The translations under genes were made by a program, and so were the position numbers. Below the pieces are notes generated by a model. That model was given only the letters and a program-made list of their open reading frames with translations. It was not told the origin of the DNA and made no database searches. Positions 52,465 to 62,900 of a stretch of 64,000 nucleotides of DNA are shown in pieces. Source of the DNA: RUG11690 sp045616665 (GTDB lineage Bacteria; Bacteroidota; Bacteroidia; Bacteroidales; WCHB1-69); NCBI GenBank assembly GCA_045616665.1, contig JAZLHE010000028.1:1-64000 (forward strand). Reading direction: 5' to 3'. Positions within the stretch are counted from its first letter, which is position 1, and every line of letters begins with the position of its first letter.

Positions 52465-54924
52465 ATGAAAATATCATACAATTGGCTCAAGCAATACGTA
52501 CAATGTGACCTCAGTGCCGAAGAAGCTGGCAAATACTTAACTGATAGCGGTTTAGAGGTTGAAGGATTAGAAGAATACGAATCCATTAAAGGAGGGTTGA
52601 AAGGTTTGGTTGTGGGCGAGGTTCTCACTTGCGAACCGCATCCCGATTCCGACCATTTGCACGTTACCACTGTCAATGTCGGCACGGAAACGCCATTGAA
52701 CATCGTTTGCGGAGCACCCAATGTCGCTGCCGGGCAAAAAGTCATTGTTGCCACGATTGGCACGGTTTTGTATGACGGAGACGAACCTTTCACAATAAAG
52801 AAATCAAAATTGAGAGGAGTTCCTTCCGAAGGTATGATTTGCGCCGAAGACGAAATTGGAGTTGGAACTTCCCACGACGGCATTATGGTGCTGCCGGAGG
52901 ATACGGTACCCGGCACTCCCGCCGCTCAAATTTTCAACGTACAGTCTGATTGGATTTTCGAAATCGGTCTAACGCCAAACCGAAGTGACGCCATTTGCCA
53001 TTATGGTGTAGCCCGTGACTTGCACGCCTCCTTAGAAATCAACAAGGTTAAATGCTCTGCGCTGATGCTGCCCAACGATTTCGATTTCAACGTCAACTCC
53101 AGGTCATTTCCCATTGACGTCATCATTGAAAACCCCAAGGCTTGTCCCCGATATACCGGATTAACCCTCGAAAACGTCACCGTTAAGGAATCTCCGGAAT
53201 GGCTGCAAAACCGACTGAAATCCATTGGTGTTCGCCCAATCAACAACGTGGTGGATGTCACCCAGTATATTATGTTCGAAATCGGACAGCCGATGCACGC
53301 CTTCGACGCCGACCGCATCCAAGGCGGAAAAATCATTGTCAAGAATCTTCCCGACGGGACAGCTTTCACGACATTAGACGGCAACGAAATCAAATTGAGC
53401 AAAGACGACCTGATGATTTGTGACACCAAAGGTGGAATGTGTATTGGAGGTGTTTATGGTGGACTCAATTCCGGCGTTACCAACAATACCAAACGAATTT
53501 TCCTGGAAAGTGCCTACTTCAATCCTGTCGGCATTCGCAAAACAGCCAAGAGACACGGTCTCAAAACCGATGCCTCATTCCGTTTTGAACGCGGCTGCGA
53601 CCCCGACATCTGCATCTATGCCTTGAAACGCGCCGCCATCTTGATTCGCGAATTGACAGGCGGTTCCATCACTTCCGACATCATTGACGTTTATCCAACG
53701 GAAATTGCCCGCCCTCGTATTCCTTTACGCTACGACGAAATCAACAAGGTCGCAGGAAAAGTCATCGACAAACATATCGTTAACAACATTCTGATGCTGT
53801 TAGGAATGGAAGTACAAGCTTCCGGCGACGAACAACTTCTGGTTACCGTTCCTCTAAATCGTGCCGATGTCACTCGACCTATCGACCTAATTGAAGAAGT
53901 TTTAAGAATTTACGGTTATAATAATATTGAAATTCCTGAAATCATCAACTTCCCATTGAGCTGCATTTCAGACCGTACCGATCGCAAATTACAAAAAAAG
54001 ATTTCAACTTATTTGGCAAACGTCGGATTTTTTGAAGTAATGAACAACTCCTTGACCAAAGCCGAATACGTCCAAAAATTTGATTTCATCAATGAAAATG
54101 AAACCATCGCCCTGGTCAATCCTCTGAGCAATGAATTGAGCGTTTTGCGTCAAACCCTACTCTTCTCCGGTCTCGAAAACATTGCACGAAATCTCAACAA
54201 CAAACAGAGTTCCTTACGCTTGTTTGAATTTGGCAAGACCTATCGTCGCAATACGGAAAGCCAAAAAGAAGACGCAGTCACCGAACGCTTCCTCGAAGAT
54301 GAGCGACTCGTGCTCTTTGCCACGGGAAAAACCTACGAAGACATTTGGAATTTCACCGCCAAGGACTTAGACTTGTTTTACCTGAAAAACATAATCACCA
54401 ACATTTTCGTCAAAGTGAACATTCCAACGGATAAAATTGAAATATCCGTAGAAGAATGCCAACAACTGATGAGCCACGTCGTATATAAAATCGGTGACGA
54501 AGTTTTGGCCCGCATCGGTCAGATTCACCCTTCTATTTTGAAATATTTCGGCATTAAGAAAGCCGTCAGCTACGCCGAAATCGACACTCGCGTTCTTTAC
54601 GCCGCCAGCCGTTCCGAAGTCAGCTACCAAGCCATACCGAGTTTCCCGTCCGTGAAACGCGACCTGGCCCTGATTATCGACAAAGACGTCAACTACGACA
54701 CCCTGGAAAAAATCGGTTTCAAATTCGGTTCCAAATTATTGAAGAAAATCAGTTTATTTGACGTCTATGAAGGCGACAAGATAGAGGATGGCAAGAAATC
54801 GTACGCATTGAATTTCGTGCTTCAACATGCGGAAAAGACTCTCACCGAAGACGAAATCAACAAGGTAATGAACAAGTTGATTGCCGCCTACGAACGTGAA
54901 ATTGGAGCTAAACTTAGACAATAA
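52465..54924 (+). CDS. pheT: Phenylalanine-tRNA ligase beta subunit
   Basis: 819 residues from MKISYNWLKQYVQ. With PheS it charges tRNA-Phe; the beta subunit carries the editing site. The order of domains is normal: N-terminal domain and tRNA-binding EMAP-like fold (about 40-155, VGEVLTCEPHPDSDHLHV), B3/B4 editing domain (about 210-400, NVVDVTQYIMFEIGQPMHAFD), B5, catalytic-like core (about 480-700) and the C-terminal ferredoxin-like anticodon domain (about 720-819, SFPSVKRDLALIIDKD). pheS is not adjacent, as is frequent in Bacteroidota. It is followed after 4 bases by ribF. Confidence 0.96.
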   Translation: MKISYNWLKQYVQCDLSAEEAGKYLTDSGLEVEGLEEYESIKGGLKGLVVGEVLTCEPHPDSDHLHVTTVNVGTETPLNIVCGAPNVAAGQKVIVATIGTVLYDGDEPFTIKKSKLRGVPSEGMICAEDEIGVGTSHDGIMVLPEDTVPGTPAAQIFNVQSDWIFEIGLTPNRSDAICHYGVARDLHASLEINKVKCSALMLPNDFDFNVNSRSFPIDVIIENPKACPRYTGLTLENVTVKESPEWLQNRLKSIGVRPINNVVDVTQYIMFEIGQPMHAFDADRIQGGKIIVKNLPDGTAFTTLDGNEIKLSKDDLMICDTKGGMCIGGVYGGLNSGVTNNTKRIFLESAYFNPVGIRKTAKRHGLKTDASFRFERGCDPDICIYALKRAAILIRELTGGSITSDIIDVYPTEIARPRIPLRYDEINKVAGKVIDKHIVNNILMLLGMEVQASGDEQLLVTVPLNRADVTRPIDLIEEVLRIYGYNNIEIPEIINFPLSCISDRTDRKLQKKISTYLANVGFFEVMNNSLTKAEYVQKFDFINENETIALVNPLSNELSVLRQTLLFSGLENIARNLNNKQSSLRLFEFGKTYRRNTESQKEDAVTERFLEDERLVLFATGKTYEDIWNFTAKDLDLFYLKNIITNIFVKVNIPTDKIEISVEECQQLMSHVVYKIGDEVLARIGQIHPSILKYFGIKKAVSYAEIDTRVLYAASRSEVSYQAIPSFPSVKRDLALIIDKDVNYDTLEKIGFKFGSKLLKKISLFDVYEGDKIEDGKKSYALNFVLQHAEKTLTEDEINKVMNKLIAAYEREIGAKLRQ

Positions 54925-54928
54925 CACC

Positions 54929-55498
54929 ATGGAAGTAATCACAGACCTTGACGACGTTCCTCGATTACAAAACCCGGTAGTTGCCGTAGGCGCATTTGAC
55001 GGTATTCACTTGGGACATCGCCAAATTTTCGCACAAGTCAAAGATTATGCCAAACAAATCAATGGCGTAAGCGTGGTAGTCACTTTTGACCCTCACCCAC
55101 AAGTGGTGCTGCACCCAAACACCGACTTTTTCCAAATTTTTCCCTTGGAAGAAAATATTCGGCTGATTCAAGAAGAAGATATTGATTATCTGATTGTTAT
55201 ACATTTCACCAAAGCTTTTTCCCAACTTTCACCCCAAGATTTTATCCAACAAATCATCCGTGATAAAATCGGTGCGAAAGCCCTCGTTATGGGACCAAGT
55301 CATTCTTTTGGCCATCAGCGCGAAGGCAACCACGACAGCATTGCCGAATTATGTCAAGCCAACCACATCAACATCGTGGACATTCCGGAATTTATTTTCA
55401 ACGACATCAAAGTCCGCTCGGCTCAAATTCGCAAACTCATCGCCAACAACAACTGGGACATTGCCGACGAACTGCTTGGAAGGAAAACTTCATTTTAG
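54929..55498 (+). CDS. RibF-like FMN adenylyltransferase domain, lacking riboflavin kinase
   Basis: 189 residues from ATG 54929. It matches only the N-terminal half of RibF: VGAFDGIHLGHRQIF (nucleotidyltransferase HxGH), VVTFDPHPQVVL, GPSHSFGHQREGNHDSI and the closing KVRSAQIRKLIANNNWDIADELLGR. In normal bifunctional RibF (about 310 residues) the chain continues at LLGRxY into the riboflavin-kinase beta-barrel; here it stops after LLGRKTSF. The following 119 bases show no remnant of the kinase domain in any frame. The protein could make FAD from FMN but not FMN from riboflavin. It follows pheT by 4 bases. Confidence 0.85.
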   Translation: MEVITDLDDVPRLQNPVVAVGAFDGIHLGHRQIFAQVKDYAKQINGVSVVVTFDPHPQVVLHPNTDFFQIFPLEENIRLIQEEDIDYLIVIHFTKAFSQLSPQDFIQQIIRDKIGAKALVMGPSHSFGHQREGNHDSIAELCQANHINIVDIPEFIFNDIKVRSAQIRKLIANNNWDIADELLGRKTSF

Positions 55499-55595
55499 TC
55501 TTTCAGCTCTTCTATTTACACCTTGAGAAAGCAACCAAAGAATGGGTTGACATCTGCCGGATAACACACCACCGGTGAGATTCAACAAAATTTTG

Positions 55596-55604
55596 TATTT
55601 TTGC
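55596..55604 (+). promoter_or_regulatory. -7 promoter box of the S9 peptidase gene
   Basis: TATTTTTGC ends 13 bases before the ATG at 55618. Confidence 0.6.
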
Positions 55605-55617
55605 AAAAAATATAACA

Positions 55618-57711
55618 ATGAAAAAACATATCATATTATTGGCAGCTTTGGCTATGATTTTCTCATCTTGCAACAACAAAAAGACAGAGGAAAAACCTCA
55701 GGACGACAAGATTATCACGAAGGAAAATCGTGAGATTCCCGATTTTTCAAAAGGTGTCCTTACGGAAGAAATCTTATGGTATATGGGACGTGTTTCGGCT
55801 CCCGAACTCTCTCCCGACGGCAAAACCCTGCTTTACGGCGTGAAGTATTTTGATTATCACGCCAACAAAGGCAATACAGAACTTTATACGATGCCGGTGG
55901 ATGGTGGCGAACCCACTCAAATCACTTCCTCTGCCGCTGATGAAGTGCAGCCGATTTGGCGTCCCGATGGAAAGAAAATCGCTTACCTGTACCCCACAGA
56001 TCAAGGCATGCAGGTCTTTGAATGCAATCCTGACGGCACTGGAATCCAGCAAATCACACACGTGGACGGTGATATCAACGGATTTTCATACGCACCCGAT
56101 ATGAAGCATATTGTTTATGCTAAAAACGTGCAAATCGATCAACGCATTGTAGATCGTTATCCCGATCTTCCGCAAGCCAACGCAATGATCTACGACGATT
56201 TGATGTATCGCCATTGGAATGCCTGGGCCGACGGAACCTACAGCCATTTGTTCATCGCCTCCTACCCCGCTATCGACAATACCGTCGAATTGCTGAAAGA
56301 TGAAAAATTCAATGCTCCGGTTCCTCCGTTTGGTGGTATGGAAGAAGTGGTTTGGAGCCCCGATGGACAAAAAATCGCCTATTGCTGCAAGCGTCTTTCC
56401 GGTCGTGCCTTCGCCGAAAGCACCAATACGGACGTTTTCATCTATGACTTGACCACGCAGCAGACAATAAATTTATCGGAAGGAAATATGGGATATGATA
56501 TGGATCCCGTTTTCTCTACCGACGGATCAAAAATTGTTTGGTGGAGTATGGCCACCGATGGATACGAATCCGACAAACACCGCCTGTTTGTTCACGATTT
56601 CAACACCAATGAAACCACGGATTACAGTGCAGACTTTGACCAAGACGCCACGAATTTTGTCTGGAACGCGGATGGCAGTGCCATTTATTTCTTAAGTTGT
56701 TGGGAAGCCACGGTTCAGATTTACAAATTGGATTTGGCCACCAATGCCTATGAACAAATTACCGCCGGCGACCACGATTACAACAGCATCTTGCTGGCTG
56801 GCGACAAGCTTATTGCTACCAAATGTACACACGCTTATCCACAGGAAATTTTTGCCGTCAACTTGAAGGACGGCAGCGACCAGCAGTTGACTTTTACCAA
56901 TAAGGATATTTTAGACAAGATTACGCCGGGTAAGACGGAAAAACGTTGGGTGAAGACTACCGACGGCAAACAAATGCTCGTTTGGGTAATTCTTCCTCCT
57001 CATTTTGACCCCAACAAGCAATATCCCGCATTGCTTTATTGCGAAGGCGGTCCACAGTCGCCCGTAAGCCAATTCTATTCTTTCCGTTGGAATTTCCAAA
57101 TGATGGCTTCACACGATTATATCGTGGTGGCGCCCAACCGTCGTGGCCTGCCGGGCTTCGGTGCCGAATGGAACGAACAAATCAGTTTGGATTACGGCGG
57201 ACAAAACATGAAGGATTATCTCTCTGCTATTGACGACGTGGCCAAAGAATCATACGTTGACGAAAATCGATTGGGTGCGGTGGGCGCAAGTTATGGAGGA
57301 TTTTCCGTATATTGGCTCGCCGGTCATCACGAAAAACGATTCAAGGCCTTTATTGCCCACTGCGGAATGTTTAATTTCAAGAGTTGGTATGGCACCACCG
57401 AAGAACTGTTCTTCGCCAACCACGACATAGGCGGTGCATACTGGGAAAAGAATGTTCCGAAGAGTTATGACTTCTCTCCAAATAATTTTATCGGCAACTG
57501 GGATACGCCTATTTTGGTTATCCACGGCGGAAATGATTTCAGAATTCCATATACGGAAGGAATGCAGGCCTTCGACGCCGCCCAGATGAAAGGTATTCCC
57601 AGCCGTTTCCTTTATTTCCCTGATGAATGCCACTTCGTATTGCAACCGCAAAACGCCATTTTATGGCAAAGAGAATTCTTCAGATGGTTAGACCAATGGT
57701 TGAAAAAATAA
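55618..57711 (+). CDS. S9-family prolyl oligopeptidase/dipeptidyl peptidase lipoprotein
   Basis: 697 residues. The lipoprotein signal MKKHIILLAALAMIFSSC ends at cysteine 18. Residues about 50-420 form a beta-propeller with repeated SPDGxxI-type blades (LSPDGKTLLYG, WRPDGKKIAYLY, WSPDGQKIAYCC). The C-terminal alpha/beta hydrolase has Ser558 (GASYGGFS), Asp640 (GGNDFR) and His672 (ECHF), the full catalytic triad. Such enzymes release dipeptides from protein fragments in the periplasm, typical of amino-acid-fermenting Bacteroidota. Its end overlaps the start of lptG by 16 bases. Confidence 0.95.
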   Translation: MKKHIILLAALAMIFSSCNNKKTEEKPQDDKIITKENREIPDFSKGVLTEEILWYMGRVSAPELSPDGKTLLYGVKYFDYHANKGNTELYTMPVDGGEPTQITSSAADEVQPIWRPDGKKIAYLYPTDQGMQVFECNPDGTGIQQITHVDGDINGFSYAPDMKHIVYAKNVQIDQRIVDRYPDLPQANAMIYDDLMYRHWNAWADGTYSHLFIASYPAIDNTVELLKDEKFNAPVPPFGGMEEVVWSPDGQKIAYCCKRLSGRAFAESTNTDVFIYDLTTQQTINLSEGNMGYDMDPVFSTDGSKIVWWSMATDGYESDKHRLFVHDFNTNETTDYSADFDQDATNFVWNADGSAIYFLSCWEATVQIYKLDLATNAYEQITAGDHDYNSILLAGDKLIATKCTHAYPQEIFAVNLKDGSDQQLTFTNKDILDKITPGKTEKRWVKTTDGKQMLVWVILPPHFDPNKQYPALLYCEGGPQSPVSQFYSFRWNFQMMASHDYIVVAPNRRGLPGFGAEWNEQISLDYGGQNMKDYLSAIDDVAKESYVDENRLGAVGASYGGFSVYWLAGHHEKRFKAFIAHCGMFNFKSWYGTTEELFFANHDIGGAYWEKNVPKSYDFSPNNFIGNWDTPILVIHGGNDFRIPYTEGMQAFDAAQMKGIPSRFLYFPDECHFVLQPQNAILWQREFFRWLDQWLKK

Positions 57712-58799
57712 AGAAATATTTGCAATGGCATATCCTGGATAGCTACATCCTTAGGAAATTCCTTGGATCGGTAGTCTATTCCATTACGTTGCTGATGACC
57801 ATCATTATCGTGGTGGACATTTCAGAAAACCTGCAACGTTTTTTGGACAACAATGCGCCGATGTCGGCGGTTATCACAGGATATTACCTTAATTTTATTC
57901 CTTATTTTATCAATTTATTTATTCCACTTTTTACTTTTATCAGTGTCATCTGGTTTACTTCAAAACTATCCGCCAACAATGAAATTGTCGCAATCCTAAA
58001 TGGCGGGGTGAGTTTTTATCGAATGTTGTATCCATACATCGTGGGAGCTTTGATTGTGGCTTCCTTTGCCATTTTCTTGTCCAATTTCGTCGTACCCAGA
58101 ACCAATCGTCAATTGTACAAGTTCAAGGAAACCTATATGGGAGAATCTTCCTTGGCACGCGTAAATGTGCATATTAAAAATTCTTCCAACAGCTATATTT
58201 ATATTGAAAGATGGACAAAGGCCGAAAAGACGGGGTATCAGTTTACCTACGAGGAATTGGGCGACCAGTCACTGAATTACCGTATCAGTGCCCAGCAAGC
58301 CGTATTTAATGATGAAAATAAGCATTGGATGTTGTTAGACGGCTTTGAGCGAAGGATTGTGAAAGGCCAGGAAACATTCTCCCGTTTCAAGTCAAAAGAC
58401 ACGGTTTTCAACTTAACGCCTACCACGTTAAACCAGGACGCCTACGTGAGCGAAACGATGTCCTCATCGCAGTTGCGACAATTTATCAAAGACGAAAAAG
58501 CAAAAGGATCTACCCTGGTTGATCAATATATCATTGAGCAGCAGCGTCGTTGGGCAAATCCATTTGGTACGATTATTATGACGATTTTCGCATTGTGCGT
58601 GTCTTCCCGTAAAACACGAAGAGGTGTAGGCGTTCACATCTTCATCGGAATGGGATTGGCCTTCTCGTTTGTCTTCTTTCAGCAAATTTCCACAGTGTTT
58701 TCGGTACAAGGCAATATGCCGCCTGGTTTGGGCACGTGGATGCCTAATATCATTTGTATGATATTGTGCGTCATTATGTTGAAAAACACTTCGAAATAA
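57696..58799 (+). CDS. LptF/LptG-family LPS export permease
   Basis: 367 residues from ATG 57696 (MVEKIKKYLQWHILD), overlapping the peptidase gene; the longer frame from 57627 adds residues not typical of the family. Membrane segments lie at about 20-45, 60-80, 100-120 and four near the C-terminus (NPFGTIIMTIFALCVSS, GVHIFIGMGLAFSFVFFQQ, a last one), with a periplasmic beta-jellyroll between. The permease works with LptB to lift LPS out of the inner membrane toward LptC and LptA. The assignment to LptG rather than LptF is by order and length only. lptB and the second permease are not in the window. Confidence 0.92.
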   Translation: MVEKIKKYLQWHILDSYILRKFLGSVVYSITLLMTIIIVVDISENLQRFLDNNAPMSAVITGYYLNFIPYFINLFIPLFTFISVIWFTSKLSANNEIVAILNGGVSFYRMLYPYIVGALIVASFAIFLSNFVVPRTNRQLYKFKETYMGESSLARVNVHIKNSSNSYIYIERWTKAEKTGYQFTYEELGDQSLNYRISAQQAVFNDENKHWMLLDGFERRIVKGQETFSRFKSKDTVFNLTPTTLNQDAYVSETMSSSQLRQFIKDEKAKGSTLVDQYIIEQQRRWANPFGTIIMTIFALCVSSRKTRRGVGVHIFIGMGLAFSFVFFQQISTVFSVQGNMPPGLGTWMPNIICMILCVIMLKNTSK

Positions 58800-58870
58800 C
58801 ATTAAAACTGAAAAGGAAATGGTGCTGGCACAACCTTCTTCCGCAACAACACTACAAGCCTAACGGAAAG

Positions 58871-59554
58871 TCAGAAGCGTTTCAGTTTTCCCCTGTCTAT
58901 GGGGTCGATGGTGAAGACATCGTCGCTGACGTGGATGACGATGATGCCCTTCTCACGGGCATAGGCTTCCGCCTCCTTCGTGTAATTCAGCGCGGCAACG
59001 GCAACATAGACATCCAAGTCCGCAAAACGAGGGTACAGCAGCTTGAAGTTGCGCATCTGCTTGAGGAAGTGGTTGATCTTGGCCTTGGTGCAGTTCGTCT
59101 TCACCTCCACCGCGATGGCCTCCGTCGTGTCCGCGTAGAGAAGGTCTATTTCCATATTGAGACCGAGTTCGCTGTTCGAGCCGGTCATCTCCTTGAAGCT
59201 CTGCTCCACCCTGAAACCCGCCTTCTGCAACGCACGCAATGCCGAACGCTTCGTCATCCCTTCAAGAATGTGACCCGTCTGCGAGATGAACTGGTCGTTT
59301 AGGTTCCTGAACTTCTTGTCGGTTTCTTGAAACAATCGTTTCGTCTCCTGCATCTGCCGGTCAGTCTCTATTCTTGATGCTTCTATGCGTTTATCGGTTT
59401 CTATTCTCGACGCCTCTATACGTCGGTCGGTCTCTTGAAATAGGCGTTTCGTCTCCTGCATCTGAGACGAGATGGCCGAAATGTATTCCTTCAGCTCCGC
59501 CCACGACAGCTGGTGGGGGTCTTGATTCAATATCGGATTTACCGTGGATTCCAT
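58871..59554 (-). CDS. Coiled-coil DUF3782-like PD-(D/E)XK family protein
   Basis: 227 residues from ATG 59554; the longer frame begins upstream of the -7 box at 59597-59605. An N-terminal coiled coil (about 25-80) contains two copies of MQETKRLFQETD around a duplicated RIEASRIETD unit. The C-terminal domain (about 90-227) has LEGMTKRSALRALQKAGF and a possible nuclease core (LNMEIDLLYADTTEAIAVEVKT), with Asp and Glu-Val-Lys in the positions of a PD-(D/E)XK site. The gene is visibly GC-richer than its neighbours (37 of 60 bases at 58921-58980), which suggests horizontal acquisition. A role in DNA maintenance or defence is possible but unproven. Confidence 0.75.
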   Translation of the reverse strand: MESTVNPILNQDPHQLSWAELKEYISAISSQMQETKRLFQETDRRIEASRIETDKRIEASRIETDRQMQETKRLFQETDKKFRNLNDQFISQTGHILEGMTKRSALRALQKAGFRVEQSFKEMTGSNSELGLNMEIDLLYADTTEAIAVEVKTNCTKAKINHFLKQMRNFKLLYPRFADLDVYVAVAALNYTKEAEAYAREKGIIVIHVSDDVFTIDPIDRGKLKRF

Positions 59555-59596
59555 TGTTCTACTTAGTATTATGTTAGTCAACGTTTGTATTCGGAT

Positions 59597-59605
59597 GCAA
59601 AGATA
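59597..59605 (-). promoter_or_regulatory. -7 promoter box of the DUF3782-like gene
   Basis: The minus strand reads TATCTTTGC, 42 bases upstream of the ATG at 59554. Confidence 0.6.
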
Positions 59606-59755
59606 GTGAAAATTGTTTGTCAATTTGCATAAACATCAAAAAATTATCTTTAATTATATCAATGTATTACAAAATTATAATTTATATATTAACAATTAAT
59701 GGTTAAATTATGAATTTGAAATGGAAGTTTTTGATGTATGATGATGCATTTGACA

Positions 59756-59783
59756 GGGTTAAGGGTTAAGGGTTAAGGGTAAA
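59756..59783 (+). repeat. GGGTTAA tandem repeat
   Basis: Three perfect copies of GGGTTAA at 59756-59776 are followed by one variant copy, GGGTAAA, at 59777-59783. Confidence 0.8.
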
Positions 59784-59824
59784 GAGATTAGGAGATTAAC
59801 GTGTAATCCCTATTTACTTTACCC
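59777..59824. terminator. Imperfect stem-loop downstream of the FISUMP gene
   Basis: Outer arms GGGTAAAG and CTTTACCC and inner arms GATTA and TAATC around ACGTG form a long imperfect hairpin about 150 bases past the FISUMP stop at 59976. It may end or protect that transcript; there is no strong T run. Confidence 0.4.
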
Positions 59825-59956
59825 TCTACCTGTACCCTTCTATATAACAAATTCGTAAGTCGTTGTTATTCAGCATATCATTTTGGGCACGCCCAATTCG
59901 GTACTAAACTATAAAAAAGAGCCTTGCACGCAAACCGCACAAAGCCCCCAATTATT

Positions 59957-59983
59957 CATTGTTAATTGTACATTGTTAATTGT
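59957..59983. repeat. 13-base direct repeat at the FISUMP stop codon
   Basis: CATTGTTAATTGT occurs at 59957-59969 and again at 59971-59983, the second copy spanning the stop codon of the FISUMP gene. Confidence 0.6.
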
Positions 59984-62900
59984 CCTTAAGGCAGCGGACA
60001 CTGAGGCCGAAGTAGTCTGCGGAGTTCTCAATGAAAACAGAAGCACTAAGATTGGACAAGTAGTAGTCATAGGCATTATTAGAAACGTTGGTAGCCGACC
60101 AAAAGTATGTGTAGGTGTTGAATTGGTAATAGCCATAGTCAGGTTCAATGTAGCCGGCAGGAACAGCCGAAAAGCCCGTCTTGTTTAAGGTTTCAGTACT
60201 GTGACCGGCTCCACATCCGCTGGTGCTTGTCCACCCCGTAGCAGCGGACAACGCATTGGCGATGGCTTTATCCATTCCTCCGCATTTGTAATCCTCCACT
60301 CTGTTCACGTAGTTGATCAGCTGGTCCCACTCCACTTTACTCGGCACGTGCCACCCCGTAGGACAGATGCCCTGAACGCCAGAAGGAGCCGCTTCGCTGA
60401 ATGATTCACCCTGCATTACAGCGGGCAAATCATAAAAACGACCATAGATATTCACATCATAACCGGGCACTGTCTCAGTGGTAGGAGTAAAAATGTTGCC
60501 TTTACCGGCACTTTTTGTTTTCGTTCTCAAATTCTCCTTCATCCAGCACTGGTTGCCGATTTGAACGGTGTTGTACGTGTTGTTGTCCACATCGGTAACA
60601 GTGGGTGTGCCGGGACAAGGCTGGCCGTCGGCTGCGGTCGTGGTGAAATCCTTCACTTCGCCGTACACCGTGTCGGTGCCGTTGGCAGCAAAAGCCTTGA
60701 AATAATATGTGGTATTGGCGGTAAGACCAGTAATGTCGTAACTGAACAGGCCGGTAGCAGTCATTGCAGCTTCCTTGGCAACAACGGAAGTGAGTGCACT
60801 TTCGCTTGTGCCATACTTGAAGCCGGCTTTCACTTCTGTCTTTCCACCCATATCCGTAACGTTGCCGTACAATTTGGTGCTGCTGCTGGTAACAGTGTTG
60901 GCGCTGTCGGTGGTAACGGACATAGAAATCGGCTGTCTTTCTACTTCTATACAACGAACACTTAAACCGGCAGTCTTTGGATTGAGAACTTCCTGCCATT
61001 TGTAGCAATGACAATCAGCTTCAAACGTTCTGACTTCAGCTTCACTATAAGCAGAAGATGTCCAGAAGAACGCGTTACCCAGGAGGTTTTCACAACGGTT
61101 GTGAGCATCGTTGTAACGACCGGCCGGAAGCATCGTAAATTCTGTCGTATTGGTACCATCAAGAGTTAACCAATAGTCAGCAGATCTCAAAGTCTTGATA
61201 TCAATACCTAACATCTTTTCAAACTGAGCCGCATCAGGCACACACCATCCATCAGGACAAGCGCCTTGTACTTTTTCATCAGGATCAGCAGTGATAGTAT
61301 TGTTAACAGCAGCATCCCAAGTATATAACAAACCGAAAATCTGAGCATTTCGTGCCGAATCAGCATATTCGTTTTCACCTACGTATGCACGCAAATCAGG
61401 AATATCAGTACCATCGGCATAATGCGTCACTTTCAGGTTTTCTTTCATCCAGCAGTTGAAGCCAATACGAACCGTACCATATACATTACCGTCAATATCG
61501 GTTACGGTATGGTCTTCACCACAAGGAGGAAGTAGCAAGGTAACTTCCTGATCTTTTTCGTGAATAAAACCGCATTTGTCTTTGATTTTCCAATGAACAG
61601 TGACTTTCATTGTAGCAGGATCAGGATAGATCTTTGCCGCAGGTGAAAGGACAGTATCAATCCAATCCGTTCTTGCCGCGCCCTTGTGCATCAAGGCAGG
61701 AACAGGCAAAATTTCTCTATAAATGAAATTTTCACCATAATTGCAAGTAACATTAATAGCCGGTGCATCCAGGGTGTCATTTTCCATATCCTTAAAACAA
61801 ATCTTTACAGAACCTTTTGACGCGACAGAATCCATTTCGCAACCATTGGTCAACTTGGCATATCTGCGAATAATGTAGGTAGCGTCATCTTGAACATCAC
61901 TACAGATGGCCGATAATTGCTCATTTGACAAACCTTCGCTGGTGAATCCAGTATTTACAAATGCCGCGCCATTCTTGCTATACATCCAAATATACTTGAA
62001 ATACTGAGCCACAGCAGGTTCAATACTGGCGACAGACTTATCATCCGGAACGTTGATACCGCAAATATCAATAGCGGAAGAGTCGATTGCTCCCGTAGGG
62101 AATGTTACGGTTACCTTGTATTCATTTTCTGACATTTTATATTTTTCGCAGCTGCTACTAATAACCTTACGGGTATAGGTATAACTACCCAGGCACACAT
62201 TGGCTGCGTCCAATGTGTAACTTTGAGTAGTAACGGAAGTACTTTCACCATTTTGCAACCATTCGTAGGTCACATTGGCTCCCATATCTTCACCATTGAT
62301 GGTGAGACTTTCCATAGTAGTAATTGTAGTGTCTTCCTTTGAATCAATGCTGCCTGGATCTAACTGCACCCTCAACGTGTAGGTGTTTGCTGAAACTTGC
62401 CATTTAGCATCAACGTGAGTGATTGCTTTCACTTTTCGGGTGAAGACATAAGTGCTGTCCGGGCAAAGACCGGCAGGAATAGTATAATTCTCAGATTCCG
62501 CACCAGATATTACTGTATTATTGCAGAACCACTTGTACTCTACATTATTAATTGCTGTACCCTCGATTGTAATTGTTCCGTAATTATGAACCACGGTGCT
62601 ATCGCCACCAACAATGCTGCCCGCATCGGTACTTATGATCACCGTGTACTTACCAGCAGAACGTGAGGAACCTGCGTCGTACGGACATTGCACCGACTCA
62701 ACGTTACGAGTGAACTCATACGCGCTGTCTGGACAAAGCGAATTTGCTGGAATGGTCAAGCTCTGATCACTTGCACCTGATACAGGAAAATTTTGACAAT
62801 TCCAATAATATTCACTATTTGGCACAACTTCTCCCTGAATGGTTATTTGAGGATGATTGTGGGTGTACGATACAGTTTTGTTTTCAATGGTATCAAGAGC

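Larger units (their letters stand above)
59624..59975. other. Gene-free AT-rich stretch with repeats and a stem-loop
   Basis: No coding frame was found over these 352 bases, between a GC-rich gene and the large FISUMP gene. It holds a GGGTTAA tandem repeat (59756-59783), an imperfect stem-loop (59777-59824) and most of a 13-base direct repeat (59957-59983). The first part (59624-59720) is almost pure A/T. Confidence 0.6.

Noticed and set aside
57627..57696. Upstream start of lptG
   Set aside because: The added 23 residues lie wholly inside the peptidase gene and are not typical of the family; the ATG at 57696 gives the normal length.
59756..59783. Telomere-like or CRISPR repeat
   Set aside because: Only three perfect copies without spacers and inside a chromosome-like gap; it fits neither a linear-chromosome end nor a CRISPR array.
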